From Cytospora piceicola (taxonomy: Eukaryota; Ascomycota; Sordariomycetes; Diaporthales; Cytosporaceae): a stretch of DNA of 64,000 nucleotides. The notes beneath the pieces are model-generated. The model did not search any database. It was not told the DNA's origin and was given only the letters and a program-made list of their open reading frames with translations. Shown here in pieces: positions 1 to 13,445 of this stretch. The stretch lies in the NCBI GenBank assembly GCA_023375675.1, contig JALQBC010000006.1, positions 1,116,001 through 1,180,000 on the forward strand, read 5' to 3'. The position numbers and the translations under genes are program-made. How positions within the stretch are numbered: position 1 is the first letter of the stretch; every line of letters starts with the position of its first letter.

Positions 1-1554
1 CTTCTTCTCGAGAACCTCCACAACTAGACTTCAACTCCCTATTCCAAGAGACAATCGCGATGGACCCCTGGCAGGTTTGCCAGATCGGACGGAAGCAAGT
101 TGATAGGACGGAAGGTCTCAGGACACCTTACGGGCGAGATGCCTAAATGAAAGAGCTTCCCTCTGTTTTCCATTCTTGCTGTGAATCTGCACCCCCAGTT
201 GGTTTCGTCCCATATGTTTTGTGCGTCCCGTCCAGTATCTGGAAATCTGAAGAGGCGACTTTAGAACTATTTGTGTGCTGTCTTCACATCCAAGAGCATA
301 ACCACCCCCCAGATATCCAGACTCGAACCGAGCACTCGAAATACAAAGCCCGAAGGAAGTCCGGAAAAGGACCAGCTATACAATCAATGCCAGCATTGAG
401 CAAAATGACACCAAAGAAGAAAGGAACTACTTTGATCTTCCACATCTCCAGGCCCCATGCCTGAGTAATATAAATTGGATAGCATCCGCCTACCTGAGCA
501 GCATACCCTTACCAAACCTGTACGGGCTACATCTCAATACCAGACTGGGGACATCACAACGGTCCCGCATACAGAAGCTTACGTTTGCAACGGCCAGACA
601 CCCGCTGGTGTGTTGCCCAGGCGTCAGGCGAAAGAGGCGTGTTGATGGCGACGAGGCTCCTCTCTCCCCCATATTCATTGGGCAAAGATGCAAACCCGAA
701 GACCCGCCTCCTTATATGTGCTGCTGGCAACTGGATTGATGTACTAAAGAGAAGACTGGTTGTGCGGAAAGTACATCATCCTCAGTGGATTGTCCATGAC
801 AGACATACAGAGCATCTAGAGACTGGAGCGATGGACACCGGAAAACGGTGGGAACTGACAGAACTTCCATTCCAGGTACCTAAAGCCTCCAATGTTCTTG
901 AGGACAGACTAGATTTCCTAGAAATGGTTTGCTTACAGCTCCAGGGGTGCATTTGCATTTGCATGTCCATGTTCGCCATCGCCGTGGCAGATAACATACA
1001 CATTTGGAGAGACTGCAGGCACTCTTCGGTTCGGCTAACGGCACAGAATCGGAAGGGCAAGACACTCGTGCAAAATGGGGGCACGAGAGCGGGAGGATCT
1101 GGCCTCGCCGTCGTGGCCAGGAGCCGGTAGGTATTTATAGCAATCAGGAGGCCTGATGTCGCGGCCTCCGGCCTGCAGCTTGGCCCAGGACAATGCGAGA
1201 CGTCCAGCACAGATGTATCGTCTGGAGATGCTTTCACGGGTCGATTGTCCCGTTACGTATCTGAGCTAGTACTAGAAGCTGATGTACCAGGAAATATCGA
1301 GTGCTGTAAAATACATAGCGTGGAATGTGACGATATGACGACTGGAACCGAGGAAAGATTCTGTTCGGCATAGATTAATCGATTCATTCTGCCTTTCTGT
1401 CTGTCTTTTTGTCTTTCTGTCTTTCTGTCTTTCCGCCTGCGATTCGCAAGCGACTTCATCTGATAATCAACTGAGCGAACGAACCTTTGTAACATTTTCT
1501 ATCTTACAATCTAGAAACACGGCCACGGTTTCAGAAGCCTCCCTGTTAAGCGAG
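1..1554. other. left flank, ordinary composition, no gene supported
   Basis: CA, TG and ATG occur at normal frequency, so this flank has escaped RIP. A reading frame at 61-147 starts after a plausible leader and Kozak-like context (GCGATGGAC) but stops after 28 codons; I see no clear splice donor that rescues it. The frames at 147-464, 585-1130 (+) and 782-1237 (-) overlap one another, have odd composition and match no family I recognise. A pyrimidine-rich microsatellite of CTTTCTGT units lies at about 1387-1437. I see no tRNA. Confidence 0.6.
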
Positions 1555-1710
1555 AGTAAATTTTCTCTATTTTCGGCAGGTCTTAACTCCTGAGACACTG
1601 TCTGATATATATTTTTAGAGTGTATCTCGAGTATAATATATGTTTTTAGAGTGTATTTTCGAGTTTAAAATAGTTTCTAAAGTGTATTTTCGAGTGTGAT
1701 ATATATATTA
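1555..1710 (+). repeat. left terminal inverted repeat of the AT-rich block
   Basis: Read inward from about 1569, the sequence ATTTTCGGCAGGTC, then CTCCTGAGACACTGTC, then GAGTGTATCTCGAGTATAAT matches the reverse complement of the right end (45912 downward) with few mismatches, mostly transitions. Weaker similarity seems to extend outward to about 1540-1555. The inner part consists of about three iterations of a 30-40 bp subunit built around TTTCTAAAGTGTATTTTCGA. This copy keeps more CA and TG than the right copy, so it is the less mutated one. I could not define a convincing target-site duplication. Confidence 0.75.
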
Positions 1711-1735
1711 TAAGGTTTACTCCGACCCTCGAAGC

Positions 1736-1975
1736 TAGCCTTCGAGTCTAATCGTAGCTATCTCTCTGTCTTTATATCGCTTTCGAATCTGATCGTAGCT
1801 ATCTGTCTCTATATTACCTTCGACCTTCGACCTTCGAGTCTAATCGTAGCTATCTGTTTTTATATTACCTTCGATTTCGACCTTTAGCTTTTAAGTTTAA
1901 TCGTAGCTATCTGTCTTTATATCGCCTTCGAGCTTTAGCTAATAATTATCTGTTTATCTAACCGTAGCTATATAG
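1736..1975 (+). repeat. subterminal direct repeats, about 5 copies
   Basis: The core ATCGTAGCTATCTGTCTTTA recurs near 1751, 1792, 1843, 1900 and 1960 at irregular 41-60 bp spacing, usually preceded by CTTCGAGTCTA. The array sits just inside the left inverted repeat, a typical place for subterminal transposase-binding repeats in large DNA transposons; that role is an inference. I did not find a mirror-image array inside the right end. Confidence 0.7.
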
Positions 1976-2255
1976 ATAGTGTTTTTAGTATATTTTATAG
2001 TCGGTCCGCCTTAAAAGATCTATATACGATACCTTTTATAGCCGGTTTACTACGGTCGGTTTAGGCTATACCGAGTAGGAAAGGCGATATAGGAGGCTAC
2101 GATACTTTTTACAGTCGGTTCGTTATAGAACACGTAACTGCTTAAGTAATAGCTATAATACCTTTTACGGTCGGTCTGCTACAGAGTACGAGACATATAG
2201 TTATAATACCTTTACGGTCGGTCTACCTTAAAAGATTTATATATAATACCTTTTA
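1976..2255 (+). repeat. left part of a tandem array with TTTTACGGTCGGTCCGC core
   Basis: Copies of a roughly 44-57 bp unit (core CTATAATACC, TTTTACGGTCGGTCCGC, then a GATCTA- or ACGTA-containing spacer) run to the boundary of the LTR element at 2255 and resume on its far side at 12863. The two parts were one array of about 0.9 kb before the retrotransposon inserted. A longer variant unit containing CCGAGTAGGAAAGGCGAT occurs in both halves. Some CA and TG survive here, unlike in the retrotransposon interior. Confidence 0.8.
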
Positions 2256-2493
2256 TAATAGTAACGGTACGGTATAGTAGTATATAATAAAGATAGATTC
2301 TCTTTTTCTCTCTTTATATAACCGAGTACTCCTATAAACTATATATAAACCTACGAACCTACTGTAAACTTACCTTAAGTTTACTATATAATTACCGTAC
2401 GTTTAACCGTTCGAATTACCGGTAAATATACGGTAAATTCGTAAGTACGTTTATAGGTAGGTTCGTTATAAACCTACCGGTAAGTATATAATA
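2256..2493. repeat. left LTR (238 bp)
   Basis: It aligns base for base with 12620-12857. It carries A or T at most sites where the right copy keeps G or C, for example AAGTACGTTTATAGG here against AGGTGCGTTTACGAG there. It is therefore the more heavily RIPped copy over its inner half. It contains the internal inverted pair GGTAGGTTCG...AACCTACC. Confidence 0.85.
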
Positions 2494-5400
2494 ATTACTT
2501 TCGGAAGAAAAAATCCTTATTTATAAGGATATAGGTATTATAGTTGTAATTAGATTAATAGTAAGTCTATAGTATAAAAGTAGTTATATTTATAAAATAA
2601 AGAAAAAAACCGTTACTAATTTATAAAAAAAGCATTATATTTAAATAATAATAGTATTTAAATTATAATCCGACGAAAAGACTAATAAAGGTTTAAGTAA
2701 ACTATAATAATATATATAATAAAAAAAATAAAAACTTATAAAAATATAAAGTATAGTTAAGAAAAGAGTATAATTAATTATAAAAAAAAAGAAAGTAAAA
2801 GTAGTTTTTATTTTTAAATACTTACTTTATAGTATTAATAAACCTATACGTATTATTAACACCGTTAAACGAATAAAAAAAGAAAAATAATAACCGTTTT
2901 TATCTTTAAATACTTACTATATAACGTCGGTTTACCTATACGTATAATCGATATTATAAAAAAGCCTGTAAACTTATAGACGTAAAACAATAAATATAAG
3001 AATAACTATAAAATAATAACTAAACGACGACTAAATAAAACGTATTTTTAAAAAACTTAGTAAAGTTCTAACTCCTTTTTAGTTAAAAAAGATAGCAGAC
3101 CGAATAACGTTTTTATATTTTTATTAAAAACGTTTTTAGTTAGCGTTACGATTTTATTAAACGTTAAAGCTATAGTTTTAATTATATTATAAGCTTTAAA
3201 GTACGAATTTATACTATATAAGCGACGTTTAAACGTCTCGATAAATATACGACTAAGGTTACCTATATAAAGACGTTTTTATTTATAATAAGTACTTATT
3301 TAGTTAATATCGCTACCTTTTTAAAACTTAGTTTTAATAAGACCGAAGTCTATTTAATAGCGGAAAAAGTGTTTAAATACGAAGGTAATATTAAGGTATT
3401 ACGTACGTAACTCTTTATTAAGTCTTTAAATATAGCGGATAAAGTTTACTACTTATACGACGGTATCGTATAGTACTATAATACTAGTATTAGTTACGTT
3501 AAGTAGTAGAATAATATAAAGCTTTTAACTATTTATTTAAATATAAGCGTTAGTTTTAAGCTTATAGCTTACCTCGATAACGTATATAACAGGCGTAATA
3601 GTATTAAACTAAGCGAACGCCTTAAGCTTATCGTTTCTATATATATCGTCGATAATAGCAATAAGGTATATCGAGCGTTTATACTCTATAAAAGACGAAT
3701 TTATTTTAAACTTATCCGATTTATAGACTATAATAAGCGAACCGTTATCGGTAATATAACGCTTTCTGCTTATAAAAAAGCTTTTAATAAGGTTAAACTA
3801 AAGGCTATATATTAGTTCTTTTTTAATATTATTTTTTATAAAAATAAAAACGGTAAATAAGCCTTCTCGGCCCGATAACTATAAGTTTTATAATAAGCGT
3901 TCGGGAGTTAGTTATACTTTAAGCTTTTTAAAAACGTTTATAATAACCTCGGTATAAGTAATAATATCGGATATAAAGCTATAGTATTTCTTCTTAATCT
4001 CTTACTATTCTCTTATAATAACGTAACCGGTATTTATAAGCTCGGTACTTAAAAACTATAGGCTTATAGTAACGTATTATATCGTAACTAAGTCTGTCTT
4101 ATTAATAATAAGGTTACTTACGTTTTAAGCGAATTAGCCCTTTTTATTATAACAGATATATTTATTACGCTTATAAAATAAAGTAAATAAAAATATAAAA
4201 AAACTATAAACGAATAAGTTTAAACCTTTTTAAGCCGATATTATAAAAGAATTTAATAAATATACTAAATTAGTTTTTTTATATCTGTTTATAAGTAAAT
4301 CCGTCGCTTAGCCTATATAACCGTTTTATATATTAAGATAAAGCTTTTATCCGCGGTATAATATACTATTACGGTTAATTTATATAAAAATAAAATATTA
4401 ACTAAGATATCGCTAAGCCTTATAATAGATAACCTTACGACTAATTAAATATATTAAAAGCTTTAAAGGTAGTATATATATATTAAACTCTACCTTTCGG
4501 TCGGTAAAGTTAATATATCTTTTATCGATTACTTTTTATCGAAAATATATTTACTCGGCTATATAGCGATATAAGTAAGTATTAAATTAGATATTAATAA
4601 TAGACGTTTTAATAGATATTACCGATTTTCCTTTATATAAGTAAAGTCTTTATCTATATTTATCGAGGTTTAATATATCCCGACGTAAGGCCTTATAAAC
4701 CTTTATCGAGTATTTTTTTATACGGCTTTTCTATAAGTATAAATAACTAAAGTTATAAAAGGTAAAGTATAGTATTAAATAAAACTTTAATATTTTAAAG
4801 TATTTATAAGATATTCGGCTACTAATATTTTATATAAGTTTTTTAGTTTAATATATATACTTAATAGTAAATATAAAACGAGTTCGATATAATAGTTTTA
4901 AATTATATAAAATAGTAAGTAAATAGTAACTTTAAAGTAAGTTTTTAAGTAAAATACTTTATATAATAATTAAATTAACGATATAATATTTTAAAGGTAA
5001 GCTTTAATAAAAAGAATAAAATAAAGAAAAGTAGTAAATAGTATAAAAAAGGAAGTTTAAGTTAATAGTCGGTCGGTAAACAGGTTTTTTTTATTATTGT
5101 TTATTATTTAGTATTAACGTAAATATATTTAACCTTTATTACCTGGTAACCCTTTATAAACGTCGAATATTACTTCTCGGCTTTAACGCCGGCGTTATTA
5201 GCCGATTTACCGGTTGTTTATTAAATAGTTTTTCTTTTAACCGGGGCTATAGTATTTAAGTAACTATTTTTCCGGGTTCCGGTTACCTTATAAGTAGTTC
5301 CTTTTTTATTACTAACTAAATATATAACTTTTTTATTTTTTCTTATTTTATCTCGAATTCTTAAATTATTTTATCGGTATTTAAAGTATTTTATAGTATT

Positions 5401-8400
5401 TATACGTTAAAATAGCTAAAGTAATTAGTTTATTTTATAAAATACTTAACGTATAGCTACTTATAACTATACTTTTACTTACGTTTAGCTATAATACGTT
5501 ATAACTTATAATATTTAAAAGCTTCGTTATACCTTTACGCTTTATTATTATTTATTTTTATAGGCTTTATAGTTAATAAATTTCGTTTATATAGGTTAAA
5601 CTATAACAGCTTATTTAAAAACAGATAAATTATAAATAATACTAAGTAAATATTTATATATAAAGCTATTTTAAGCTTATATACTAGTTTACCTACTTTA
5701 TATACGACTTAAAACGGTTTTATACGTTATTAAAAATACTTTTAAACTAAATTCTTAAATAACGTATAGCTATAATAAAGTTCGATAAAAACCTAATTAC
5801 TTAAAGTAAACTTATACTAATAATACTTTTTATTATACTATAGTTTTATAGCTATTTAAACTTTAATAATTATAAATTACGTTTTCTTTTAAAATATATT
5901 TTAGGCTAACGCTAGAATACCTTCTTTTAACTAGCTTATTCCGGTAGGATTAAATCTATATAAAAGCTAGTTAATAAAGTATTTCGTAGTTTTATTATAA
6001 GCGTTATTTAAGTTAAACTATAGTATTAAAATAATATCGGTTTATTCGACTTTAAAATATATTATAGTAAATATCCGGACTATTAATTCTACTGTTTTAT
6101 TTTTACCTTTAAACTAACTATCGGTCTATAGGTATTAAACAGTTAAATAAGCTAGTTTAATATTTAAACCGGACTATAAGCTTTATTAAAAGTCTAAAAA
6201 AAACTTAAAATTTCTATTAAAGATAATACGTTATAAAATACCTTAGTTATATAAATATAATATACGTAATAGTATATATATTTAATTTATAGCTATATAT
6301 ATAGTATTATTAAAGATAATAATAGTCGTTTTACTATATTTATCTATAACTGAAAGAAAAACGTTAAAGAAAAGTACTTTAAAGATTACTTATAAAGTAT
6401 TAGTAGCTAAAACGTTAGGTAAAGCCGTTATAAAGTCTATAGTAATAGTATAAAATAAGATTAATAACGAAAAAATAAGCTATATCTTTTTTAATAACTA
6501 CTAGTTTTTATTACGATTTACTATGTAAACCGGATAATTCTTAATATATTCGAAAACCTTTTAACGGTAATTCTTAATTATAAACCGGTCGGTAAAGTTA
6601 TATTAAACTTTATCTTTACCGAAGTAATACTTAACGTTATAAACTTTAATAATAAGATCTATAGCTACTTATATCGGAATATAAAGGCGTTGTTTACTTA
6701 ATAACTTTACGAAATATAAAAGTTTATCTATATTTAACTTAAACGGTATATCTACTTTTATCTAATTACTTTATAATTACTAAATAATATTAGTTTAACT
6801 AATATATTCTTAATATCTTATAATAATATAATCTTTAAACGTTTAGTCGATAAAGATCTCGGATATACTATATAAAGCAGTATCTTTTTATAATTTACCG
6901 AATATACTATTATCCTTTATAAGCTACTAACTTATCGGTAGCTTAGAAATAGTATTTATTAATATATTAGTTACTTTTAAAATATAATAAATATTTAAAC
7001 TATATTAGCTTAAGTATTTTAACGTAAGAATAAGCTTTATATTTATTTTAGTTTTATTTACTATATCGAAAAACGTTTATTTAATAATACCGACAGTAGT
7101 AACGTAGTTTATAAAGATATATACAGGTTATTTATAGTTTAAACTAATAACTATATAAAGTTTATAAACTAGTTATATTAAACAGGTAACCTTAAGTTCG
7201 GTTAGCTAGTATTTACGTTTAGCTATATTAATAGTTTTACTTAAATACTATAGTAAATAGATTTAAGTATAAGATATAAGTAACTTCTTATTTTATTTAA
7301 AATTATCGTTTAACTAAAAAACGATATCTAAAAATCTAACTTCTTTTAAAGTATTTAACTAAATAAATAATAGCTTATCCGGGTTTTAATAAAATAAGGC
7401 GTTTTTACTTATTAAAGCCGACTTAAGATTATTAAAAGAGTATATCTTTTTTCGGATAAGCTTAAAAGAAGTCTAATAAGTATAGTTTTTCCGGAAGTTA
7501 CTTTTCGGAAGTTTTTTATTTTCTCGTTTTTTAATAAGTATTTAAGTCTTCTGTCTTTATAACAAATTAATACGTTTAATATACTATAATATAAAATAGC
7601 GAAAATAACCTATAAAGCTAATAAACTTTTTAAGTTATTATAACGTAATAAAGAACTATAGTTAAGTAATAATCTTTACTTAGTTTAAAGTATTATATAT
7701 ACTTAGTCCGTTAACTTTAAATCCGAGTAATTCTATTAAAAGATATCCGATAAAAGATTTCTTAGTTAATAAAGATATATAATACTTTATAAATAATATA
7801 AATAGCTACTTTAAATACTTTATATACTTCTCGGTAATATTAAAAAAAAACGATAATATTATCGATAAACGTAGTAGTAAAATACTTAAATAGCCGGAGT
7901 ATATAGTCTATATACTATTAAATATACGCCGGTAAGTTATAAAATCTTATAAATACGACTTTTAGCCGTTTTTAACTGTAATAACTAACTAAAGTAAACC
8001 GTTCGTAATATAACAGGTATACTTAAAACTAATAAAAAAATAAGCTTATATCGATAATAGTAAAAAAAGACTTACTATAGATATTCTTAAAGACGTTTAA
8101 CTAAAAAAGTAGCGGATATATATCGGGAATAGTTACCTTATTAAAGATACGAAGGTTTATAACTATACGTCCTTTACGTTTACCTTTTATTATCTTTTAT
8201 ACTATAAAGATAAATAAGCCGAATAAAGTAAACTAAGTAACTTACTCGGCACGACCTTATTTATAAAGACCGTTTATTATACTATTAATAATTTTTTAGT
8301 CCTTTTTATTAAAGTAGTACGGTTACTACGATATTTTTTAATTTTACTAGCCTTCGACTAAAAGAACTTATATCTACTTACTCTTAAGTACTCGAATATT

Positions 8401-11400
8401 TAAAGTATCTTTAAACATATATATAAACTTATATATAAAACGGTTTACCTTTAATATAAACTAAAGCGAATACCGGTATATATATACGTTATTTAACAGC
8501 TTTATTTCAGGTAAGTTTTTAATATAAATAATACTAAGTTTTCTATTTAAATAAAGATATTTATATATCTTTATATCTATCTTATTTAAAAGCAGCTTAT
8601 TTAAAATAAATTCCTTAATATTAATAAGTTATTTAATATTATTTAAAACGTTTAATACGTTAGTAAGGTTAAACTTAAAAAATAAGTTAATAATTACATT
8701 TTACGTAAATAGCTCGGAATAATAAAAAAGTAATTAATTATAATTTAATAAGGTTTAAATAGTACTTTCTTATCTTATACGTTTTATATATTCTTCGAAA
8801 ACGGGTTCGAGTATACTTAAATAAGTATTTTTACTAATTTTTAAAAAAAAGGACAATTAATTTATAGCTATTACGTTATAAAAGTTTTAGCTAATTAAAG
8901 TATTTACTTAACCTTTTTACTTTAGCTTAAATAAGAAAGATTTAGTTTTCTTATAAATAGCTTAATAATAGATATAATACAGCTTAATTGTAATAAAATT
9001 ATAACGGCGGAGGCGGCTTTTACCTTATAAGTACGTAAAACGGTTTTAGTAAAAACCGATACTTTTACTTATATACTATTAAAGTAACTAAATAATACGT
9101 TAGTTACCGAGTTAAAAATATTTACTTAATATAATATTATAAATTCTTATCTTACTAATAGTTTTACGTTTAAACGTTTAAGTACTTACGCTTTTATTTT
9201 TACCGATAAAATAGTAAGCGAACTATTTAAGCTAGCTTAATAAAAGATATTAAACTTAGCTTAGCTAAAGGCACTTATTTTACCTATCCCTTAAAAATTA
9301 GCTCGAGCTTTTTAGTTTACCTTAATATTAAGTATTAAGTTTAGTATTATTTAAAAGATCGTATATTTAAAAGCCCCGGTATTATAATAGGTATTAAAAG
9401 TATAACCGGTTAAAAAACCGCGTATTTCGGTATAAGTATATGTATAGCTATAACCTTTATATAACGATATTTAAAACGGTATATTAAGGTTTAAAATAAA
9501 ACCTTTTTATCTTATTATATTATAGTATATTTTAACGTTACTATAATAACGATAATACTTAAAGAAACGTAGTTTAAATAAAGAAATATAACTATAATTA
9601 ATATAACAGAGATTATTCGGATAAAACAAATATCTTTCGTAGTAAATATCGTCGTTTAATAGTTTCGGAATAAATAGTTCTATATTAAAGTTATATATAT
9701 CGATATCTTCGACTATTATATATCTATTATTCGAGGGTTTTTTTTTATCGGCAGGTTAGTTATTTTTTAAGCTTATCTGTTTATTAATATCGTCCGGTAG
9801 TTTATCCGTTATAATAAACGTTATTTCTTCGTTAACCGGATAAAAGCTATCTTATATTAACTCCTTTTTATAAGCAGTATTATATTAAAAAATACTGTCG
9901 TTTACGTTAAAAAGTTAAACGTCTTTTACTATTACGTTACCTTCGCTATCTTAATAAGCGAAACGTCGGAAGATCTTAAGCTAATTATAACGCTCTTATA
10001 GGTAACGTCGTTTAAAAGGACTTTAATTTATAGTATTAATTAGTAACTATAGCGTTAGCTTAGATAATAGTAGGTTATAAGTAGCTTATTATTAGTTTTA
10101 AACGGCTTTCCGCGTTTCGATTAGCTATCTTTACTACTTAGGTAATAACTTTTAATAATCGCTTAAATTAAGCTATAAAGGCTATTTTAGTACTTAAGCT
10201 TAAAGTAAAGCTTATTTAAACCGTTAAAAATTAAAACAGTTAAATAATAAAACCGGTTATTAAAAGCCGGCCTTTTATAGCCGGGAACAGATAGGCTAAG
10301 TTTAGTATTATAGTAATTCAAGTCGACGTTTATCTATAATAGACTATTATAGCCTTATATAAATAAACGTAGTCTCTTTTTTAAGTATATACTAAATCTT
10401 TTACTTAGCTTTAAGCTTATATTCGAAGTCCCGGAAGTTAACGTTATACTCGAAGCGATTAAAGTAATAGACGACTATTTATTTATCGATTCGGTTTTAT
10501 ATATTTCGAATAACGAAACTATTTAGCTACTTAGCTAAAATAGTAAAGCGATAGATACGTTAAGTAAAGTTTAGAATATTCTTATTATTTCGAGTATTAC
10601 GTTATATATATCGAAGACTATTTAGAATTCTGTCGGCTATATTATAAAGTATATTAAAGTTTATAATAAAATACTCCTTTTACTTTATTTATATATCGAG
10701 GTAAATAGTTAGGTTAAATCTTTTTTTATTTAATAAAATATTTTAAAACTATAAATAAGTAAATCCGGTAAAGTAAGTAAAGAGATTTTAATATAAAGTC
10801 TATCGTTAAGTTTCGATATTAACGATATATATATAATAACATTAAATAAACGCTAACAGGTTTTTCTATACTATTACCTTATTATCTATATAAGATACTT
10901 CTATAAGCTTTTCGGTATTATTTTAGCTAATATATAGTTTAAATCTTCCGAAAGTATTTTCTTTAAACTTTTAAGTAAATAATAGGTCTATAAGTAGTTA
11001 AAGAACGCTAATCGATAGTTTATACTTATAGTTATATATATCTTAGCCTTTATTTCGGTTAAAACGACGACTAAATAAGCTTTTACTTTAGTTATAATTA
11101 TAAATAAAGTTATTATCGTTTAAGCTATTATTTAAATTATCGCTAGGGTTTTTACTATTACCGGCTATATAGTATATATAGTCTTTAATAAGTTATATAT
11201 TACTTTTTTAAATAACGTAATTATATTAACGAGAATTCTTAAGGTAAGCCGCTAGTTTATAAGTAGTATAGTAGAAATTAAAAAAATTACTTAATAGTAT
11301 ATAAAATAACGATACTTATAAACCTATCTTTTACTTATATAGTCGGAACGCTTCGATGTTTTTTAATATAAAGATTATAACGTTAATATAACGTTCCTTT

Positions 11401-12619
11401 TTAAAACTACTTAATAAGTTCGTTTATACTAAAGTAATTTCCGGTCGGTTAAGTATATTAGTTTAAACGGCTTATAAAACTAAATCCTTTTTTTATAATA
11501 GTATTATAAAAATAATTAAAAATAATATAATATATAAATAGATAGTTTCGGTTATTAATTTAAATAAAGGTAAAACTTTTAAATTATTACGTTATATACT
11601 TTCCGTTATTTTTAATTATCGTTCGGGGTTTTAAATAGTCTTTTCGTTTTTTTTATCTATTTTAACCGTCGTTTTTCGGCTTTTTAACTCTTCGGGTTTT
11701 TTTACTACGTAAACTATCGGTTCGACTAAAATATAAATAAAAAGTTAGTGTTTTAATAAAAACGGAGTTTTTAAAGCGTTATAGATAATTACCTTTTGTT
11801 TATACTTTATTTAGTTTAAACCGAGTATTACTTTAAGAAGTAGCTTTTATCTTTTATAAAATAAGCCTTTAAACTTAAGTTTTTATAAAGACTAATAGAT
11901 CGGTTTACGTTTTTTAAAGTTATAAATATAGCTTAACCGTTATAAGTTATAAAAGTACCGGAATTTATAATAGAATTTAATATTTTTATCGGATTAGCTA
12001 CGTATAATAATAAAAAAATAAACGTCGTTAGGCTTTTATAACTAACGACTAAAGTAGTATATTTTATAGATATATTCTATAAAACGCTTTTAAGTACAGT
12101 AAAGTTAGTCGTTTTTATTTTAATTATTACGGTAATACTTAAGGTAAAAGGTATAAAGCTACTATTAGTTAGTATAGCTAGTTAAGTACTTTAAAAAAGT
12201 AAAATTATAGTTTATAACGTAAGGTCGGTATCGGGTAAGGTATTCGGTAATAGCTACTTTAATATAACGTAAAAGCTAGATATTTTTAATAATTATATAG
12301 TTTTAAAGTACCGTTAAAAATATATCCGGGAAGTATACGTTAAGTATATCGTTTAAACCCGATATAGCTATAATACGGAATTCTTATAATAAATAACCGG
12401 TAAGTTATAATAAACAGGTAATAATACCGGCTAAACGAATAAAATAACGCTTTTATATTCTTCGATCTTTTAAAATCCGGAGATTAAAGCTAATTACCTG
12501 CTAACTACTATAGTAATAATAACTTAATAACTATTATAGTATAATCCGATAAATCTAATTCGTAATATTAAAAGGCTAAGCGATATATAACAGAACGTAT
12601 TTAAATTATAGCTACTATT
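2494..12619. other. interior of the LTR element: RIP-saturated, no readable gene
   Basis: Ten kilobases almost without CA, TG or ATG. Short stop-poor stretches exist, for example about 3600-3810 on the + strand (roughly 70 codons rich in Lys, Ile and Arg), but I cannot match them to integrase, reverse transcriptase or RNase H motifs. No clear primer-binding site is readable next to the left LTR because TGG-type sequence would have been erased. No second LTR pair was found inside by eye. Confidence 0.6.
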
Positions 12620-12857
12620 TAATAATAACGGTATAGTATAGTAGTATATAATAAAGATAAATTCTCTCTTTCTCTCTTTATATAACTAAGTACTTTTATA
12701 AACTATATATAAACCTACGAACCTACTATAAACTTACCTTAAGTTTATTATATAATTACTATACGTTTAACCGTTCGAATTACCGGTGAATATACAGTAA
12801 ATTCGTAGGTGCGTTTACGAGTAGGTTCGCTACGAACCTACCGGTAGGTGTATAACA
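12620..12857. repeat. right LTR (238 bp)
   Basis: Partner of 2256-2493 with identical length and only transition differences. It ends TGTATAACA, preserving the canonical CA terminus, and is followed by TTTTA, the repeat of 2251-2255. It is less mutated than the left copy in its last 80 bases, where several TG and CA survive. Confidence 0.85.
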
Positions 12858-13445
12858 TTTTATAGCCGGTCCTTTACGGTCGGCTTAAGCTACACCGAGT
12901 AAGAAAGGCGATACAGAAGGCTATAATACCTTTTACGGTCGGTCCGCTACAGAAGATTTACGATAGTTATAATACCTTTACGGTCGGTCTGTTACGGAAT
13001 ACATAACGTATAGCTACGATACCTTTTACAGTCGGTCCGCTACAGAAGATCTACGATAGCTATAATACCTTTATAGTCGGTCCGCTACAGAACACGTAAT
13101 ATATAGCTACGATACCTTTACAGTCGGTCCGTTATAGAATATATAACGTATAGCTACGATACCTTTTACGGTCGGTCTACTACGGAAGATCTATAATAGC
13201 TACGATATCTTTTATATTCGGTCCGCTATAGAATATATAACGTATAGCTATAATGTTTTTTACAGTCGGCTTAAGCTACGCCGGATAGGAAAGGCGATAC
13301 TAGGCTATAATACCTTTTACAGTCGGTCCGCTTTAGAATATATAATATATAGCTATAATACTTTTTACGGTCGGTCCGCTTTAGAATATATAACGTATAG
13401 CTATAATACCTTTTACAGTTAGTCCGCTACGAAATATATAACTAC
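12858..13445 (+). repeat. right part of the split TTTTACGGTCGGTCCGC tandem array
   Basis: After the TTTTA duplication, about eleven units follow with the GGTCGGTCC core at roughly 12938, 12982, 13030, 13075, 13122 and onward, spaced about 44-48 bp. Two longer variant units carry the GGCTTAAGCTAC and GGAAAGGCGATAC segment. Spacers alternate between an AGAAGATCTACGATAGC type and an ACGTATAGCTAC type, implying a higher-order dimer. This continues the array at 1976-2255. Confidence 0.8.

Larger units (their letters stand above)
2256..12857. mobile_element. RIP-inactivated LTR retrotransposon, 10.6 kb
   Basis: Two direct repeats of exactly 238 bp (2256-2493 and 12620-12857) bound this segment. 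They are flanked by identical TTTTA (2251-2255 and 12858-12862), a 5-bp target-site duplication. The LTR begins TA (TG before RIP) and ends ACA or ATA, matching the TG...CA rule. By my hand alignment the LTRs differ at 26 positions, all transitions, with no indels. The insertion splits a tandem array. The 10.1-kb interior is longer than usual for fungal Gypsy or Copia elements, which suggests extra sequence or a nested insertion. I could not identify gag or pol motifs through the RIP damage, so superfamily and orientation are unassigned. Confidence 0.85.

Noticed and set aside
585..1237. Long overlapping frames on both strands in the left flank
   Set aside because: Composition and residue patterns look random, neither strand shows a domain or intron signals, and the frames shadow one another.
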